In this document: piece after piece, positions 46,816 to 56,166 of the stretch
How positions within the stretch are numbered: the first letter of the stretch is position 1
How the letters are laid out: each line of letters opens with the position of its first letter
From: Acidothermus sp.
GTDB taxonomy: Bacteria; Actinomycetota; Actinomycetes; Acidothermales; Acidothermaceae
Direction: 5' to 3'
Length of the DNA stretch: 64,000 bases
Assembly: GCA_023512015.1 (NCBI GenBank)
Contig: JAIMAI010000001.1
Span: 1-64,000, forward strand
The notes under the pieces: generated by a model
Told to the model about the DNA's origin: nothing
What the model saw: the letters and a program-made list of their open reading frames with translations, nothing else
Database searches by the model: none
Program-made: the position numbers and the translations under genes

Positions 46816-48438
46816 GTGATCTACCTCCGGGTCTCCACCAGGGAGCAGGCCGCGAAGGACGAGACCGGCGAGGGGTACTCGATCCCCGCCCAGCGGGAGG
46901 GCTGTCTTCGCTACATCGCCGAGAGAGGCTGGAACGTGGGCGATGAGTTCGTCGACGCCGGCGAGTCAGCCCGGACCGCAGACCAACCTGCGCTCAAGGC
47001 CATGCTGCGCCGACTCGCCGAAGGCGACGTCGAGGCCGTGGTGGTCCACAAGATCGATCGCCTGGCCCGCTCCATCGAGGACCACGTGGCGATCAGGGCG
47101 ACGCTCCGCCGTTCCGGGGTCCAGCTGGTCTCGGTGACCGAGAACATCGAGGAGACGGCGTCTGGGCGGCTCGTGGAGGGCATCCACGCGCTCATGGCGG
47201 AGTTCTACTCGGCCAACCTGTCGAGCGAGATCCGCAAGGGCATGGACCAGAAGGCCAAGATGGACGGGTGGCCCACCCGGGCCCCGATCGGCTACCGGAA
47301 CGTCCGGGAGAAGGCAGTCGGCAAGGACATCGCCAAGGTCGTCCTCGACCCGGAGAGAGCGCTCTTGGTCCGGGAGGCGTTCCGGCTGCACGCTACCGGG
47401 GAGTATTCACTCCCCGAGCTGCAGGCCGCCTTGCACGCCAAGGGATTGACGTCGGCTTACAAGCCGGGTGCCCCGGTCGCCGTGTCGAAGCTCGCGGAGA
47501 TGCTGGCCAACCCCTTCTACGTCGGCGTCGTGGCGTGGAATGGAGTGCGGTACCCCGGCCAGCACAAGCCGCTGATCTCCGAGAGCCTGTTCTCGCGGGT
47601 CCAGGACGTGCTCCGAGCCCACGACATCGCGGGCGTCCGGCAGCGCCGCCACGACCACTACCTGAAGGGCCTCCTGCACTGCGGGGAGTGCGGGAGGCGC
47701 CTCTCGCTCACCCTCGCCAAGGGCAAGTACCTGTACTTCTACTGCCTCGGTCAGCGGGGACCGTCGAAGACCGGATGCCGCGAGCCGTACGTCCTCGCCG
47801 GCGAGGCCGAGGCCGCGGTCGAGGATCTGTACTGCCGCGTGCAGCTCCCTGCGTCGTGGGTGCAGAAGCTCACCGAGGAGCTCGAAGCCGAGATCGTCGA
47901 GCGGCAGGCCGAGGCATCAGAGGGCCGCGTAGTGCTCACGAAGAAGCTCGCTCGGCTCGCCGACGAGCGGCAGAAGCTCCTGCGTGCCTTCTACGCGAAC
48001 GCCATCCCGCTGGAGCTCCTCAAGGCCGAGCAGGATCGGATCAGCCGCGAGGAGCAGGCTGCTCGCTCAGAGCTCGAAGTCACGGAGCAGGATCTAGCCG
48101 GATGGCAGGATGTCCTCAACATGGCCATCCGACTCGCTGGCAACTGTCACGCCGCGTACCTCAAGGCACGACCCAACGTCCGCCGTCGGTTCAATGAGGC
48201 CGTTCTGGATGCCGGCTACGTGAAGGATCGGAAGATTGCCCGGGCGGCGTTTACGGAGGTGTTCGCACCTCTTTTCTCTCGCCCGAGTTCGAATAAGCCG
48301 CTGAAAGTGGAGGTGCCGGGAATCGAACCCGGGTCCTTCGACGTGGAGAGAGGGCTTCTCCGGGCGCAGCCTGCAAGCGTCCTACTCGGCTCAGGCGGTC
48401 TAGCAGGCGAGCCGCCTCGACGAGCCCAGCTGCTGTGA
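46816..48438 (+). CDS. Large serine recombinase (integrase)
   Basis: Site-specific recombinase likely responsible for island integration. 540 codons: an N-terminal resolvase domain with catalytic Ser7 (IYLRVSTREQ), HKIDRLARS and SVTENIEETASGRLVEGI; the recombinase domain (about residues 150-270, RAPIGYRN ... LANPFYVGVV); a zinc ribbon (GLLHCGECGRRLSL ... GCREPYV); and a coiled-coil region (EIVERQAEASEGRVVLTKKLARLADERQ). The last 43 or so codons (from 48308, EVPGIEPGSF onward) are antisense to ssrA and are probably not an evolved part of the protein. GTG 46816 follows AGGGACGCC. Confidence 0.9.
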   Translation: MIYLRVSTREQAAKDETGEGYSIPAQREGCLRYIAERGWNVGDEFVDAGESARTADQPALKAMLRRLAEGDVEAVVVHKIDRLARSIEDHVAIRATLRRSGVQLVSVTENIEETASGRLVEGIHALMAEFYSANLSSEIRKGMDQKAKMDGWPTRAPIGYRNVREKAVGKDIAKVVLDPERALLVREAFRLHATGEYSLPELQAALHAKGLTSAYKPGAPVAVSKLAEMLANPFYVGVVAWNGVRYPGQHKPLISESLFSRVQDVLRAHDIAGVRQRRHDHYLKGLLHCGECGRRLSLTLAKGKYLYFYCLGQRGPSKTGCREPYVLAGEAEAAVEDLYCRVQLPASWVQKLTEELEAEIVERQAEASEGRVVLTKKLARLADERQKLLRAFYANAIPLELLKAEQDRISREEQAARSELEVTEQDLAGWQDVLNMAIRLAGNCHAAYLKARPNVRRRFNEAVLDAGYVKDRKIARAAFTEVFAPLFSRPSSNKPLKVEVPGIEPGSFDVERGLLRAQPASVLLGSGGLAGEPPRRAQLL

Positions 48439-48681
48439 GCTTTCCCGATAGACCCCGCAGCCGGGTCTACCGGTCGAGCCTCCTACCGATGCCAGACTCC
48501 GGGCCGGAGGCGATCCCGGGCTGACAGACTTCGGTGATCCCTTACTTATGCAGCAAGGGCGAAGTCAGCGCGACTAGTGTTGGCGCTTGTTTTTTCGCAG
48601 CGAATGGTTAACGAGATCATCGCTGCCATCCTCGGCCCGCTTCCCCTGTCTTCACGGTCGAAGTCGAGACCTGTCACCCCC
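48308..48681 (-). ncRNA. ssrA: tmRNA
   Basis: Rescues stalled ribosomes with SmpB. The 5' end GGGGGTGACAGGTCTCGACTTCGACC starts at 48681; the 3' end CACCTCC plus discriminator A ends at 48308, giving a 7-bp acceptor stem with one G-U pair. CCA is not encoded. The T-arm (GGGTTCGATTCCCGG) is at about 48316-48336. The tag frame at 48584-48549 encodes ANTSRADFALAA followed by TAA (48546-48548). The gene is next to smpB. The 3' end is the island junction and is overlapped antisense by the recombinase frame. Confidence 0.95.
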
Positions 48682-48798
48682 TATGGAGTTGTCGCCTGTC
48701 AAGTCTAACCGGCAGCCGCTGTCCTTGTTCCCGATCAAAGACGGCGGCCCACCGACGCCAGCAGCCGCCACAGCACGCAGGACGACGGCCGACCGTTC

Positions 48799-49278
48799 CT
48801 ATTCGTCGTACCCTTTGGCCCGCCGGCCGAGGGCCCGCGCCATCTCCCGAGTCGCGTGCCGCTCGGCAAGCGCCTGCCGTTTGTCGTACGCCTTCTTGCC
48901 TCGGGCCAGGGCCAGCTCCACTTTCGCGCGGCCGTCACGGAAGTACAGCGACAAGGGCACCAACGTCAGCCCGCTCTCCCGGGTCTTCCCGATCAGGCGG
49001 AGGATTTCCCTTCGGTGGAGCAGCAGTTTGCGCGGTCGGCGGGGTTCGTGGTTCGTCCAACTCCCCTCGGTGTACTCGGGGATGTGCACGTTCTGCAGCC
49101 ACACCTCGCCGTCCTTGATCAAGGCGAAGCCGTCGACCAGGGACGCCCGGCCGGCCCGCAGCGACTTGACTTCGGTGCCGGTCAGCACCAGACCGGCCTC
49201 GAAGACATCTTCGATGTGGTAGTCGTGGCGGGCTTTTTTGTTGCTCGCGATGAGCTTGCGCCCGCTCTCCCGCGCCAT
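48799..49278 (-). CDS. smpB: SsrA-binding protein SmpB
   Basis: A 159-residue RNA-binding protein that delivers tmRNA to stalled ribosomes. Conserved blocks: [68 protein letters not shown], and the basic C-terminal tail. ATG 49276-49278 (MARESGRK) matches the usual start; a GTG three codons earlier would overlap the S41 protease stop. It lies between the protease gene and ssrA, all on the minus strand, as in many actinobacteria. Confidence 0.96.
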   Translation of the reverse strand: MARESGRKLIASNKKARHDYHIEDVFEAGLVLTGTEVKSLRAGRASLVDGFALIKDGEVWLQNVHIPEYTEGSWTNHEPRRPRKLLLHRREILRLIGKTRESGLTLVPLSLYFRDGRAKVELALARGKKAYDKRQALAERHATREMARALGRRAKGYDE

Positions 49279-49283
49279 CAGCC

Positions 49284-50495
49284 TCACCCGTGCCCACCGG
49301 TGCCGGCGTTCGCCAGCAGCCCGGAGATCACTTCGATACCTTCCTGGAGGGCGACAGACGGAGACGCTGCCGGTGAGACCGGCACGTCGGGCTGCACCCC
49401 CACGCCGTCCAAAGACCGTCCACTCGGCGTCAGGTAGGACCCAACGGTCAACTCGATCGCCGAACCGTCCGCAAGCGAGATCGGCTCCTGCACCGAGCCT
49501 TTCCCGAAGGTCCGCGAGCCGACGATCACCGCGCGCTGTCGGTCCTGCAACGCCGCTGCCACGATCTCCGCTGCGCTGGCGGTGCCGCCGTCCACCAGGA
49601 CGGCAAGCGGGGTCCCGGTGTCTCCGCCACCGCTCGCCCGCAGGGAGACGGGCGCGGCGTCCCGGCGCACGAAGGTCGCGACGATACCGCCGTCCAAGAA
49701 CACGGACGCCGTCCGCACCCCCTCGTCGAGAAGACCTCCGGGATCACCGCGCAGGTCGAGAACGATTCCCCGCACGTGGTTCGCGCGGGCGGTCGCGTCG
49801 AGGGCGCGGACCCGATCGGCAACCCCGCGGCTGAAGGCGCTCACCTTGATCACCATGACGTTATCGGTGACCGAGGCGGTGACGTCCTGGGTAGCGACCG
49901 TGGTCCGCTCCATGGTGACCGTGCGCTGGACGCCGGCCCGCCGGTAGGTGAGGCTCACCGCGGTCCCGGCGTCCCCGCGCAAAGCGGAGACGATGTCGGC
50001 GATGGAGCGGCCGGCCACCGGGCGGCCGGCCACCGCGAGGACGATGTCACCCGGCTTTACCCCTGCGTGCTGTGCCGGAGAGCCGTCCTGCACGCTGATG
50101 ACGCTGACGTCCCCGGATGCGTCTCGGCGAACCCATAAGCCGACGCCGGTGTATTGCCCGTTCATCACATTCTCGAAAGACGCGAAATCGCTCGGACTGT
50201 AATAACTGGACCATTTGTCGTCCAGAGCTTGCAGCATTCCTTGGACGGCGGCACGGTCGAGATCCGCCGCGCTCACCGGTTTCGCCGCCTTCTGGAGAAT
50301 CGTCTGCTCGACCTGGTCGAGAAAACCCGAGCCGGAGGGGGAAGGCGTCGCCCTTGCGGCAGGACGTGCGTCGTCCGACGAACCAAGGACGCCGGTCAAC
50401 ACCCCCGCGCCGTAGGCCAGCACGAGCGCTACGACGGCAGCCCCATACCGCAAGAACTTCAGTTGCACCGATCGATTGTACGTCGCTGGCGGCAT
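49284..50495 (-). CDS. S41 family C-terminal processing peptidase
   Basis: A 403-residue membrane-anchored serine protease with one N-terminal helix ([21 protein letters not shown]). A CTP-type N-terminal helical region ([18 protein letters not shown]) is followed by a PDZ domain ([23 protein letters not shown]) and the S41 core with catalytic Ser in [16 protein letters not shown] and Lys in [13 protein letters not shown] 50493-50495 has GGAGG 8 nt upstream and is preferred over ATG 50510. It lies downstream of ftsX and 5 bp before smpB, the conserved ftsE-ftsX-S41-smpB order. Confidence 0.93.
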   Translation of the reverse strand: MPPATYNRSVQLKFLRYGAAVVALVLAYGAGVLTGVLGSSDDARPAARATPSPSGSGFLDQVEQTILQKAAKPVSAADLDRAAVQGMLQALDDKWSSYYSPSDFASFENVMNGQYTGVGLWVRRDASGDVSVISVQDGSPAQHAGVKPGDIVLAVAGRPVAGRSIADIVSALRGDAGTAVSLTYRRAGVQRTVTMERTTVATQDVTASVTDNVMVIKVSAFSRGVADRVRALDATARANHVRGIVLDLRGDPGGLLDEGVRTASVFLDGGIVATFVRRDAAPVSLRASGGGDTGTPLAVLVDGGTASAAEIVAAALQDRQRAVIVGSRTFGKGSVQEPISLADGSAIELTVGSYLTPSGRSLDGVGVQPDVPVSPAASPSVALQEGIEVISGLLANAGTGGHG

Positions 50496-50525
50496 GATTC
50501 CTGCCTCCATGCGAGAAGATCGTGG

Positions 50526-51446
50526 CTACACCCGTTGCCGCACCATGTACATCTGCAGCGTGACGAACGACGCCACCCCCGCGATGACGACGCCGGCACC
50601 CGCGAGATAGGGCAGGGTGCCGAGAACGGCCGGCCACTCGATGAGTGACCCGAGGGGGGCGAGCACGGGGCGCAGCGCGCGGTCGATGAAGAAATACTTC
50701 GTGGCCGCCACGAAAGCGAATCCGAGCAGTGCTCCCCCTAGGCCGGCGAGCATGCCTTCGAGCAGGAAGGGCAACTGAATGTAGAGATTCGAAGCACCGA
50801 CCAACCGCATGATCCCGGTTTCGCGACGCCGGCTCGCGGCGGAAACCTGCACCGCCACGCCTATCATGACGATCGCCGCGATGATGACGAAAATCGCCAA
50901 AGCGATGGCGAAATTCCGCGCGCTCGCGGCGATGTCGAAGAGTTTCTTGAGGAACGTGTGCTCGTCTTGCACCTGGTCCACACCGGGTTGGTTCGCAACG
51001 GCGTCGCGGACCACCGCGAACTTCGCCGGGTCAGAGAGCTTGACGGTGAACGACTCGGGGAGCGCGTCCGGTGGGGTGTTCTTGACGAGGTCGGGAAGGT
51101 CCTTGAATTCCTCCTTGAAGATTTCGTAAGCCTGCTGTTGGTCGATGAATTGGACGCTTTGCACGAGCGGCCGCAGGCTGTTGAGCGTCTGTTCGACCTG
51201 CTGTACCTGCTCGGGAGTCGCCGCCGTCGGGCAGTTCGGGTTCGTGCTGTGCTCCGCGCACAGGTACACCGACACCTGGAGTCGCTGATACCAGTAATGC
51301 TGGCTCAGGTTGACCTGCCGCTGTACCAGGAGCGCTATCCCGAAGAGGAAAAGGGAAAAGGCGGTGATGACTACCACCGCGAAGAGCATGAGCAGGTTGC
51401 GGCGCAGACTGATGGCGAGTTCGGAGAGTACGAAGCGCAGTCGCAT
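50526..51446 (-). CDS. ftsX: Cell division ABC transporter permease FtsX
   Basis: A 306-residue membrane partner of FtsE. N-terminal MRLRFVLSELAISLRRNLLMLFAVVVITAF, a large extracellular loop (about residues 45-165; controls peptidoglycan hydrolases in homologues), then three C-terminal helices around RRRETGIMRLVGASNLYIQLPFLLEGMLAGLGG, the FtsX signature. It starts 23 bp after the ftsE stop. Confidence 0.96.
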   Translation of the reverse strand: MRLRFVLSELAISLRRNLLMLFAVVVITAFSLFLFGIALLVQRQVNLSQHYWYQRLQVSVYLCAEHSTNPNCPTAATPEQVQQVEQTLNSLRPLVQSVQFIDQQQAYEIFKEEFKDLPDLVKNTPPDALPESFTVKLSDPAKFAVVRDAVANQPGVDQVQDEHTFLKKLFDIAASARNFAIALAIFVIIAAIVMIGVAVQVSAASRRRETGIMRLVGASNLYIQLPFLLEGMLAGLGGALLGFAFVAATKYFFIDRALRPVLAPLGSLIEWPAVLGTLPYLAGAGVVIAGVASFVTLQMYMVRQRV

Positions 51447-51469
51447 GAAGACTCTTCCCGTCCGATCGA

Positions 51470-52159
51470 TCAGTTCGAGTACCCGTAGACACCGCGTGAC
51501 TGGTCGCGGACCAGATGGCCGCCGTCCAATTCGATGACCCGCCGACGCATCGAGTCGACGATCTGCGCGTCGTGAGTCGCCATGATCACAATTGTGCCGG
51601 TGCGGTTGATTCTGTCGAGGAGCTTCATGATTCCTACGCTGGTCGCGGGATCGAGGTTCCCGGTCGGTTCATCGGCGAGCAGCACCATCGGGCGGTTGAC
51701 GAACGCCCGGGCGATCGCCACCCGTTGCTGCTCTCCCCCGGAGAGTTCGGAAGGCAGCCGGTCGGCCTTGTCGGCAAGGCCCACCAGGTCGAGCACCTCC
51801 GGCACGACGCGAGCGATCTGATGCCGGGGGCGGCCGATCACTTCGAGGGCGAACGCCACGTTCTGAGCGACGGTCTTGTTGGGGAGAAGCCGGAAGTCTT
51901 GGAACACTGTCCCGATCTGGCGGCGCAGCCCCGGCACCTTCCAACTGGACAGCCGCGACAAATCCTTGCCGGCCACGTAGACCTTGCCGTGGGTGGGCTT
52001 CTCCTCCTTGAGCACCAACCGGAGGAAGGTCGTCTTGCCGGACCCTGAGGCTCCGACGACGAAGACGAACTCGCCCTTCGTGATTTCCAGGCTGACGTCC
52101 TGCAGAGCCGGTCGGCTCTGCCGTGGATAGATCTTCGTCACGCGGTCGAATCGGATCAC
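51470..52159 (-). CDS. ftsE: Cell division ATP-binding protein FtsE
   Basis: A 229-residue ABC ATPase that works with FtsX in septal wall hydrolysis control. Walker [10 protein letters not shown], signature [19 protein letters not shown], Walker [14 protein letters not shown], and the FtsE-typical start [25 protein letters not shown]. Start ATG 52159. First gene of the ftsE-ftsX-S41-smpB-ssrA line-up. Confidence 0.97.
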   Translation of the reverse strand: MIRFDRVTKIYPRQSRPALQDVSLEITKGEFVFVVGASGSGKTTFLRLVLKEEKPTHGKVYVAGKDLSRLSSWKVPGLRRQIGTVFQDFRLLPNKTVAQNVAFALEVIGRPRHQIARVVPEVLDLVGLADKADRLPSELSGGEQQRVAIARAFVNRPMVLLADEPTGNLDPATSVGIMKLLDRINRTGTIVIMATHDAQIVDSMRRRVIELDGGHLVRDQSRGVYGYSN

Positions 52160-52340
52160 AAGCGCATCACCGGGCAGGGTCGGGGGCAGTTACCCGGCAA
52201 AGTGTAGACAGCGGGTGCGGTCGACGTCCGACGCCTCCACGCTCTCCCCACGGCGAGCCGCGGCATGTGAGGGAAATCACATCAGGCACCGACTGGTGGC
52301 CTGCTGACTGCGTCTGCCCCGCACAGGTTGAGGCGGACGC

Positions 52341-52442
52341 GCGCGCGGTGGGTGCGCGAAGGGGCCGCGCGCGGTGGGTGCGCGAAGGGGCCGCGCGCGG
52401 TGGGTGGGCGAGGGGCCGCGCGCGGTGGGTGCGCCGAGGGGG
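52341..52442. repeat. GC-rich tandem repeat, four copies of a 25-26 bp unit
   Basis: Unit 52341-52366 is repeated exactly at 52367-52392, then with changes at 52393-52417 and 52418-52442. Each unit is GCGCGCGGTGGGTG followed by a CGCGAAGGGGCC-like half. It sits in the 346-bp divergent gap between ftsE and the small gene at 52506; nothing else was recognised there. Confidence 0.9.
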
Positions 52443-52505
52443 TGCACGCGCGGCGACCGCGCGTCACACTGGAGTCATCAGCCGACCGAAAGGAGGCGGG
52501 CGCAG

Positions 52506-52700
52506 ATGTCGTGCGAGCACTTGGTGTGCGCCGCCTCTTCCGGTCCCGTGGAGCAAGCCCGCTGCCCGGTCTGCCGAGAGGCCCGCGCCCGCGTCCACCA
52601 CCCGCAGACCCATGGGATCTCACCGCTGCTGCTCATGGTTTTGATCACTGCGCTGGCTCTGCTGCTGTGGCTGGCCGGCCGGCTGGCCCAGATCGTGTGA
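52506..52700 (+). CDS. Small Cys-rich single-helix membrane protein
   Basis: A 64-residue protein with four Cys in its first 25 residues (SCEHLVCAAS ... ARCPVCREAR), probably a small metal site, and one C-terminal transmembrane helix (ISPLLLMVLITALALLLWLAGRLAQIV). ATG 52506 is preceded by AAAGGAGG at 9 nt, a very strong ribosome binding site. The frame open further upstream runs through the tandem repeat and is not believed. Convergent with prfB. Family not recognised. Confidence 0.65.
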   Translation: MSCEHLVCAASSGPVEQARCPVCREARARVHHPQTHGISPLLLMVLITALALLLWLAGRLAQIV

Positions 52701-52715
52701 GCGTGAGCCGAGCGT

Positions 52716-53825
52716 TCAGAGGCGCTCGTGTGTGCGCCGCCACCGAACCCCCGCGTCGATGAACTCGTCGATTTCCCCGTCGAGGACGCCGGCCGTGTTG
52801 CTCGTCTCGACGTCGGTGCGGAGATCCTTGACGAGCTGATACGGGTGGAGCACGTAGTTGCGGATTTGCGTACCCCAGCTGGTCGTCGTCTCGCCGCGGA
52901 GAGCCGCGAGCTTCGCCGCTTCCTCCTGACGCCGACGCTCGAGGAGGCGGGCCTGGAGCACCATCATCGCGGTGGCCCGGTTCTGCAATTGGCTGCGCTC
53001 GTTCTGGCAGGTGACCACGATCCCGGTGGGGAGGTGGGTGATCCGCACCGCGGAATCGGTCGTGTTCACCCCCTGCCCGCCGGGGCCGGAGGAACGGAAG
53101 ACGTCGACCCGAATCTCGTCCTCGGGGATTTCGATGTGGTCGGTCTGCTCGACCACCGGTACCACGTCGACGCCGGCGAATGAGGTCTGACGACGAGCCT
53201 GGTTGTCGAAGGGACTGATCCGCACCAGTCGGTGCGTGCCGTGCTCGGCGGCGAGGAGACCGTAGGCGAACGGAGCGTGCACCACGAACGTGGCCGATTT
53301 GATGCCCGCCTCCTCCGCGTAGGAGGTGTCGAGGATTTCCGTCGGATAGCCGTGCCGTTCTGCCCAACGCAGATACATGCGGAGCAACATCTGCGCCCAA
53401 TCCGCCGCGTCGACCCCGCCGGCCTGGGAATTTATCGTGACCAGTGCTTCCCGCTGGTCGTATTCACCGGAGAGCAGGGTTCGAATCTCCAATTCGTTGA
53501 CCGCACGATGAAGCTCAGTGATTTCCGCGCGGGCTTCGGCGCGGGTCGGTTCGTCGTCCTCGGCGTCGGCGAGTTCGAGCAAAACCGCGGCGTCGTCGAG
53601 CCGCTGGCGCAACGTCTCGACCCGACGAATCTCCGCCTGCAACCAGGACAACCGACTGGTGACCCGCTGGGCATTCTCCGGATCGGACCACAGGTCGGGT
53701 GAGGCCGCCTTGGCCTCCAGGTCGGCGACTTCGCGACGCATCGCAGGTAGGTCGAGAACCTGTTCGATGCCGCTCAGCGTGGCGTCGAGTTCCTTCAGTT
53801 GGTCGCGCGGGTCTTGCGGTTGCAC
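52716..53825 (-). CDS. prfB: Peptide chain release factor 2
   Basis: Terminates translation at UGA and UAA. 369 residues: an N-terminal helical domain ([24 protein letters not shown]), the RF2 recognition loop SPF in [21 protein letters not shown], the catalytic GGQ in [19 protein letters not shown], and domain 4 ending [10 protein letters not shown]. The frame is continuous: the programmed +1 frameshift found in many bacterial prfB genes is absent. GTG 53823-53825; the long open frame upstream is antisense to the lipoprotein gene. It shares a 34-bp divergent promoter gap with that gene. Confidence 0.95.
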   Translation of the reverse strand: MQPQDPRDQLKELDATLSGIEQVLDLPAMRREVADLEAKAASPDLWSDPENAQRVTSRLSWLQAEIRRVETLRQRLDDAAVLLELADAEDDEPTRAEARAEITELHRAVNELEIRTLLSGEYDQREALVTINSQAGGVDAADWAQMLLRMYLRWAERHGYPTEILDTSYAEEAGIKSATFVVHAPFAYGLLAAEHGTHRLVRISPFDNQARRQTSFAGVDVVPVVEQTDHIEIPEDEIRVDVFRSSGPGGQGVNTTDSAVRITHLPTGIVVTCQNERSQLQNRATAMMVLQARLLERRRQEEAAKLAALRGETTTSWGTQIRNYVLHPYQLVKDLRTDVETSNTAGVLDGEIDEFIDAGVRWRRTHERL

Positions 53826-53859
53826 ACCTGGAGCGTAGCGGCTCCCGCAGGATGGAGCG

Positions 53860-54744
53860 GTGAAGCGGCAACAGGTGATCGCGGTGATCTGCGCGGCGCT
53901 CGTGATCGCCGTGGCAGCAGGTTGTACGGCGTCCCACCGAGTGCCCTCGCCGCCCTCCCCGGGCGCACCGACCGCAGGCGCGAGCGCGAGCGCGACCGGG
54001 ACGGCGAGCGGGACGGCGTCACCGCGCCTGCCGCGGTCACCGTCCGCGACGCCGTCACCGAGCCCGCTGCCCCGACCGAACAGCGACCGGCCGGGGCCGG
54101 TGCTGGTGATCCCCGGGTTCGGGGACGACGAGACGATGCTCGCCGATCTGGTGCGGCGGCTGCGGAATTCGGGGCGGGAGACGACGGTGGTGGACCTACC
54201 GGGAAATGCCACCGGTGATTTGCGCACCCAGGCGCAAACCGTTGTCGGCTACATCGAGCAGGCGACCACACGAGGGGCGGATTCCGTGGACCTCGTGGGA
54301 TATTCGGCCGGCGGCTTGGTCGCCGCGCTCGCGGTGCTGCAGGACGGCGGCCACGTGCGGCGGGTGGTGAGTATCGGCACTCCCTTTCACGGCACCGCGG
54401 TGGCGAGCTTCGCCGACGCGTATGCGCCGTCCGCCTGCCCGCCGGCGTGCCGAGAAATGGCACCCGGCAGTCCCCTGCTCGAATTCCTGGCGGCGCAGAA
54501 TCCCGCCCGACGAGGTGTCCCGCGGCTGTCGATTTACAGCGAGACGGACGGCGTGGTGCAACCGCCGACGTCCAGCGTGCTCGACGGCGCGGTGAACGTC
54601 GCCGTCCAAAGCCGGTGCCGAAGCGACACGGTCTCCCACACTCTGCTCCCCCGCGATCCCGTGGTCCTCGCTCTGGTCACGGGCGCGCTGGGCGGCGACG
54701 CGCTCAGCGCCCTGCCGACGGTGGGGTGTCCCGCTGCAGGCTGA
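53860..54744 (+). CDS. Lipase-like alpha/beta hydrolase lipoprotein
   Basis: A 294-residue exported lipoprotein: signal peptide with lipobox VAAGC (Cys at about residue 22), then a Ser/Pro/Ala-rich spacer to about residue 75. The alpha/beta hydrolase domain has [15 protein letters not shown], nucleophile Ser in [14 protein letters not shown], Asp in [11 protein letters not shown] and His in [13 protein letters not shown]. It resembles triacylglycerol lipases of the LipA/EstA kind acting outside the membrane; substrate unproven. GTG 53860 follows GGATGGAGC. Confidence 0.85.
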   Translation: MKRQQVIAVICAALVIAVAAGCTASHRVPSPPSPGAPTAGASASATGTASGTASPRLPRSPSATPSPSPLPRPNSDRPGPVLVIPGFGDDETMLADLVRRLRNSGRETTVVDLPGNATGDLRTQAQTVVGYIEQATTRGADSVDLVGYSAGGLVAALAVLQDGGHVRRVVSIGTPFHGTAVASFADAYAPSACPPACREMAPGSPLLEFLAAQNPARRGVPRLSIYSETDGVVQPPTSSVLDGAVNVAVQSRCRSDTVSHTLLPRDPVVLALVTGALGGDALSALPTVGCPAAG

Positions 54745-54773
54745 GCTGCGATCGAAGGTACCGACGGAGCCGC

Positions 54774-55238
54774 CTAGGGCGCCACGCGGGTGCGGGCGGA
54801 GGCGTGCTGCCGGATGCGCACCCCATCAGACCACGCCGACGCGACGACGTTGACGATCGGAAGCGTGACCGAACAGGAAAGGTCGACCATGACGGTCTGA
54901 CCCGCGGCGTCGAGCACCACCTGGTCGATGTGCAACGACCCGGCTCGACAGGAACGCGGGATTCGCGCAGGCTGTGCGAGATACGAGGCGACCGTGTCCT
55001 CAGCGTCGTGGGAGCCCAACGGCAACCACGACGTGAATTCGTCACCGTACGCCGAGGGGACGGAAATCCGCTGCGCAGCGGCGAGCGACGCGCCATCGGC
55101 GGTGGCTTGAAGGGCGCGCCGTGCGAGGAAAACCGCGGTGACATCCACTATCACAGTGACGAGGGCGAGGATGACCAATCCAAAGAAAATAAGCAACAGG
55201 GCGATTTGGCCGTCGTCCGAACCCCGATGCCTTCTCAT
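54774..55238 (-). CDS. TadG-like pilus assembly protein (Rv3654c type)
   Basis: A 154-residue protein beginning RRHRGSDDGQIALLLIFFGLVILALVTVIVDVTAVFL, the N-terminal membrane segment of TadG/helicase-secretion-neighbourhood proteins. A short extracytoplasmic domain follows with ARRALQATADGASLAAAQ. Last gene of the Tad operon; its ATG at 55236-55238 lies within the stop of the previous gene (ATGA). Confidence 0.8.
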   Translation of the reverse strand: MRRHRGSDDGQIALLLIFFGLVILALVTVIVDVTAVFLARRALQATADGASLAAAQRISVPSAYGDEFTSWLPLGSHDAEDTVASYLAQPARIPRSCRAGSLHIDQVVLDAAGQTVMVDLSCSVTLPIVNVVASAWSDGVRIRQHASARTRVAP

Positions 55239-55741
55239 CGTGGCTCCGCGAAGATGTCGACGACTTCGTCGTGGCGGGCGGATACCTCGATACCGAGAGG
55301 TGTTCCGAAGAGGCTTGCCGGAAGACCGGGCAGTTCGGCGCGGACGTGTACGACCACCCGGATCGTAGAGCCCGGTACGAGGTTTCTCGCACAATCGTCA
55401 CCGGAAAGACACGTGATCGACAGTTGCCTCGTGCAGTCGAAATGCGGAACCCCTTCGTCGTTCAAGGCGAGGGACGCGGCGCTACAGGCTCGACCGAACC
55501 CGGCTTCCGCGGAGGGTGCCGTCACGAATGCTCGTCCGGCTTCACGCGCGGCCGCGGTGACCCCATACGAGGCTGCCTGGAGGGTCAACCCCGCGAGCAT
55601 CACATACACCAGCGGCACGAGCAACAGCAGGCCGAGCACCAGGAATTCGACGATTGCGTTGCCGGCCTCACCCGCGGCGGCATCGCGGGCATCGTCCGCG
55701 ATTCGGTTCCCGGCACCGTCGGTCATGGCGCCGTTCACCAT
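55235..55741 (-). CDS. TadE-like pilus protein
   Basis: A 168-residue TadE-family pseudopilin: GEAGNAIVEFLVLGLLLLVPLVYVMLAGLTLQAASYGVTAAAREAGRAFVTA, with the conserved Glu in IVEFLVL. The C-terminal half has four Cys that may pair outside the membrane. ATG 55739-55741 has GAGGA upstream and overlaps the previous stop by 7 bp; ATG 55726 is an alternative. Confidence 0.85.
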   Translation of the reverse strand: MVNGAMTDGAGNRIADDARDAAAGEAGNAIVEFLVLGLLLLVPLVYVMLAGLTLQAASYGVTAAAREAGRAFVTAPSAEAGFGRACSAASLALNDEGVPHFDCTRQLSITCLSGDDCARNLVPGSTIRVVVHVRAELPGLPASLFGTPLGIEVSARHDEVVDIFAEPR

Positions 55742-56166
55742 CGTTCCTCGAGGGCGAGGCCGGTGACGCGGATCATCCGCGGGCCCCGGCCGAGAAAACC
55801 GACGAGCGGTACGTCGGTCGATGCCCGCACCTCGACCACCGGTAGCGCCGCGCCGCCGTCCTCGGTGCGGTATTCCGTGTTCGCGACGACGTCGCGGGCG
55901 AAGCGGCCGGAAAGGGACTGCGCGATGCAGTTCGCCGCGTGGTCGACGGCGCTGCGACGGACGCTTTCGTCACCGAGCGCGACGATTTCCCACGATGCGG
56001 CGTAGCGGGCGCCGTCGTGGGCGCAGGCGGCCATGGTGTTCCGTACGTAAAGGGCCAACCCGATTTGGAGGATCGCCACGAACAGCGGCAGGACGAGGAG
56101 CGACACGAGGACGAAATCGACGGGCGCGGCGCCCACGTCGTCCGGCCTCTGCTTCCGCGGTCTCAC
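55735..56166 (-). CDS. TadE-like pilus protein
   Basis: A 143-residue TadE-like protein: VDFVLVSLLVLPLFVAILQIGLALYVRNTMAACAHDGARYAAS. It has Asp in place of the usual TadE Glu at the VDFVLV position. GTG 56164-56166 overlaps the stop of the pilin-like gene (GTGA). Located between the pilin-like gene and the second TadE gene. Confidence 0.85.
   Translation of the reverse strand: MRPRKQRPDDVGAAPVDFVLVSLLVLPLFVAILQIGLALYVRNTMAACAHDGARYAASWEIVALGDESVRRSAVDHAANCIAQSLSGRFARDVVANTEYRTEDGGAALPVVEVRASTDVPLVGFLGRGPRMIRVTGLALEERW

Larger units (their letters stand above)
34950..48308. mobile_element. Accessory island integrated at the 3' end of ssrA
   Basis: Runs from a poorly defined left end just after the anti-sigma gene to the 3' end of the tmRNA gene. 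It contains a TIGR04255/HTH/unknown trio, a degraded GHKL-ATPase operon, an intact XamI-type restriction-modification pair and a large serine recombinase. The recombinase sits against ssrA and its frame continues into it. Parts (about 35100-38300) are visibly less GC-rich than the flanking chromosome. The tmRNA acceptor stem and T-arm remain complementary, so the target gene survived. The left junction was not found: no long copy of the ssrA end is repeated there, as expected for a serine recombinase, which needs only a short core. Confidence 0.65.

Noticed and set aside
48308-48438. C-terminal 43 codons of the recombinase as a genuine domain
   Set aside because: They are antisense to the tmRNA end; EVPGIEPGS-type tails are a known artefact of frames running into tRNA-like genes.
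52716-53825. Programmed frameshift in prfB
   Set aside because: The frame is continuous from the GTG to the stop with no early in-frame UGA.
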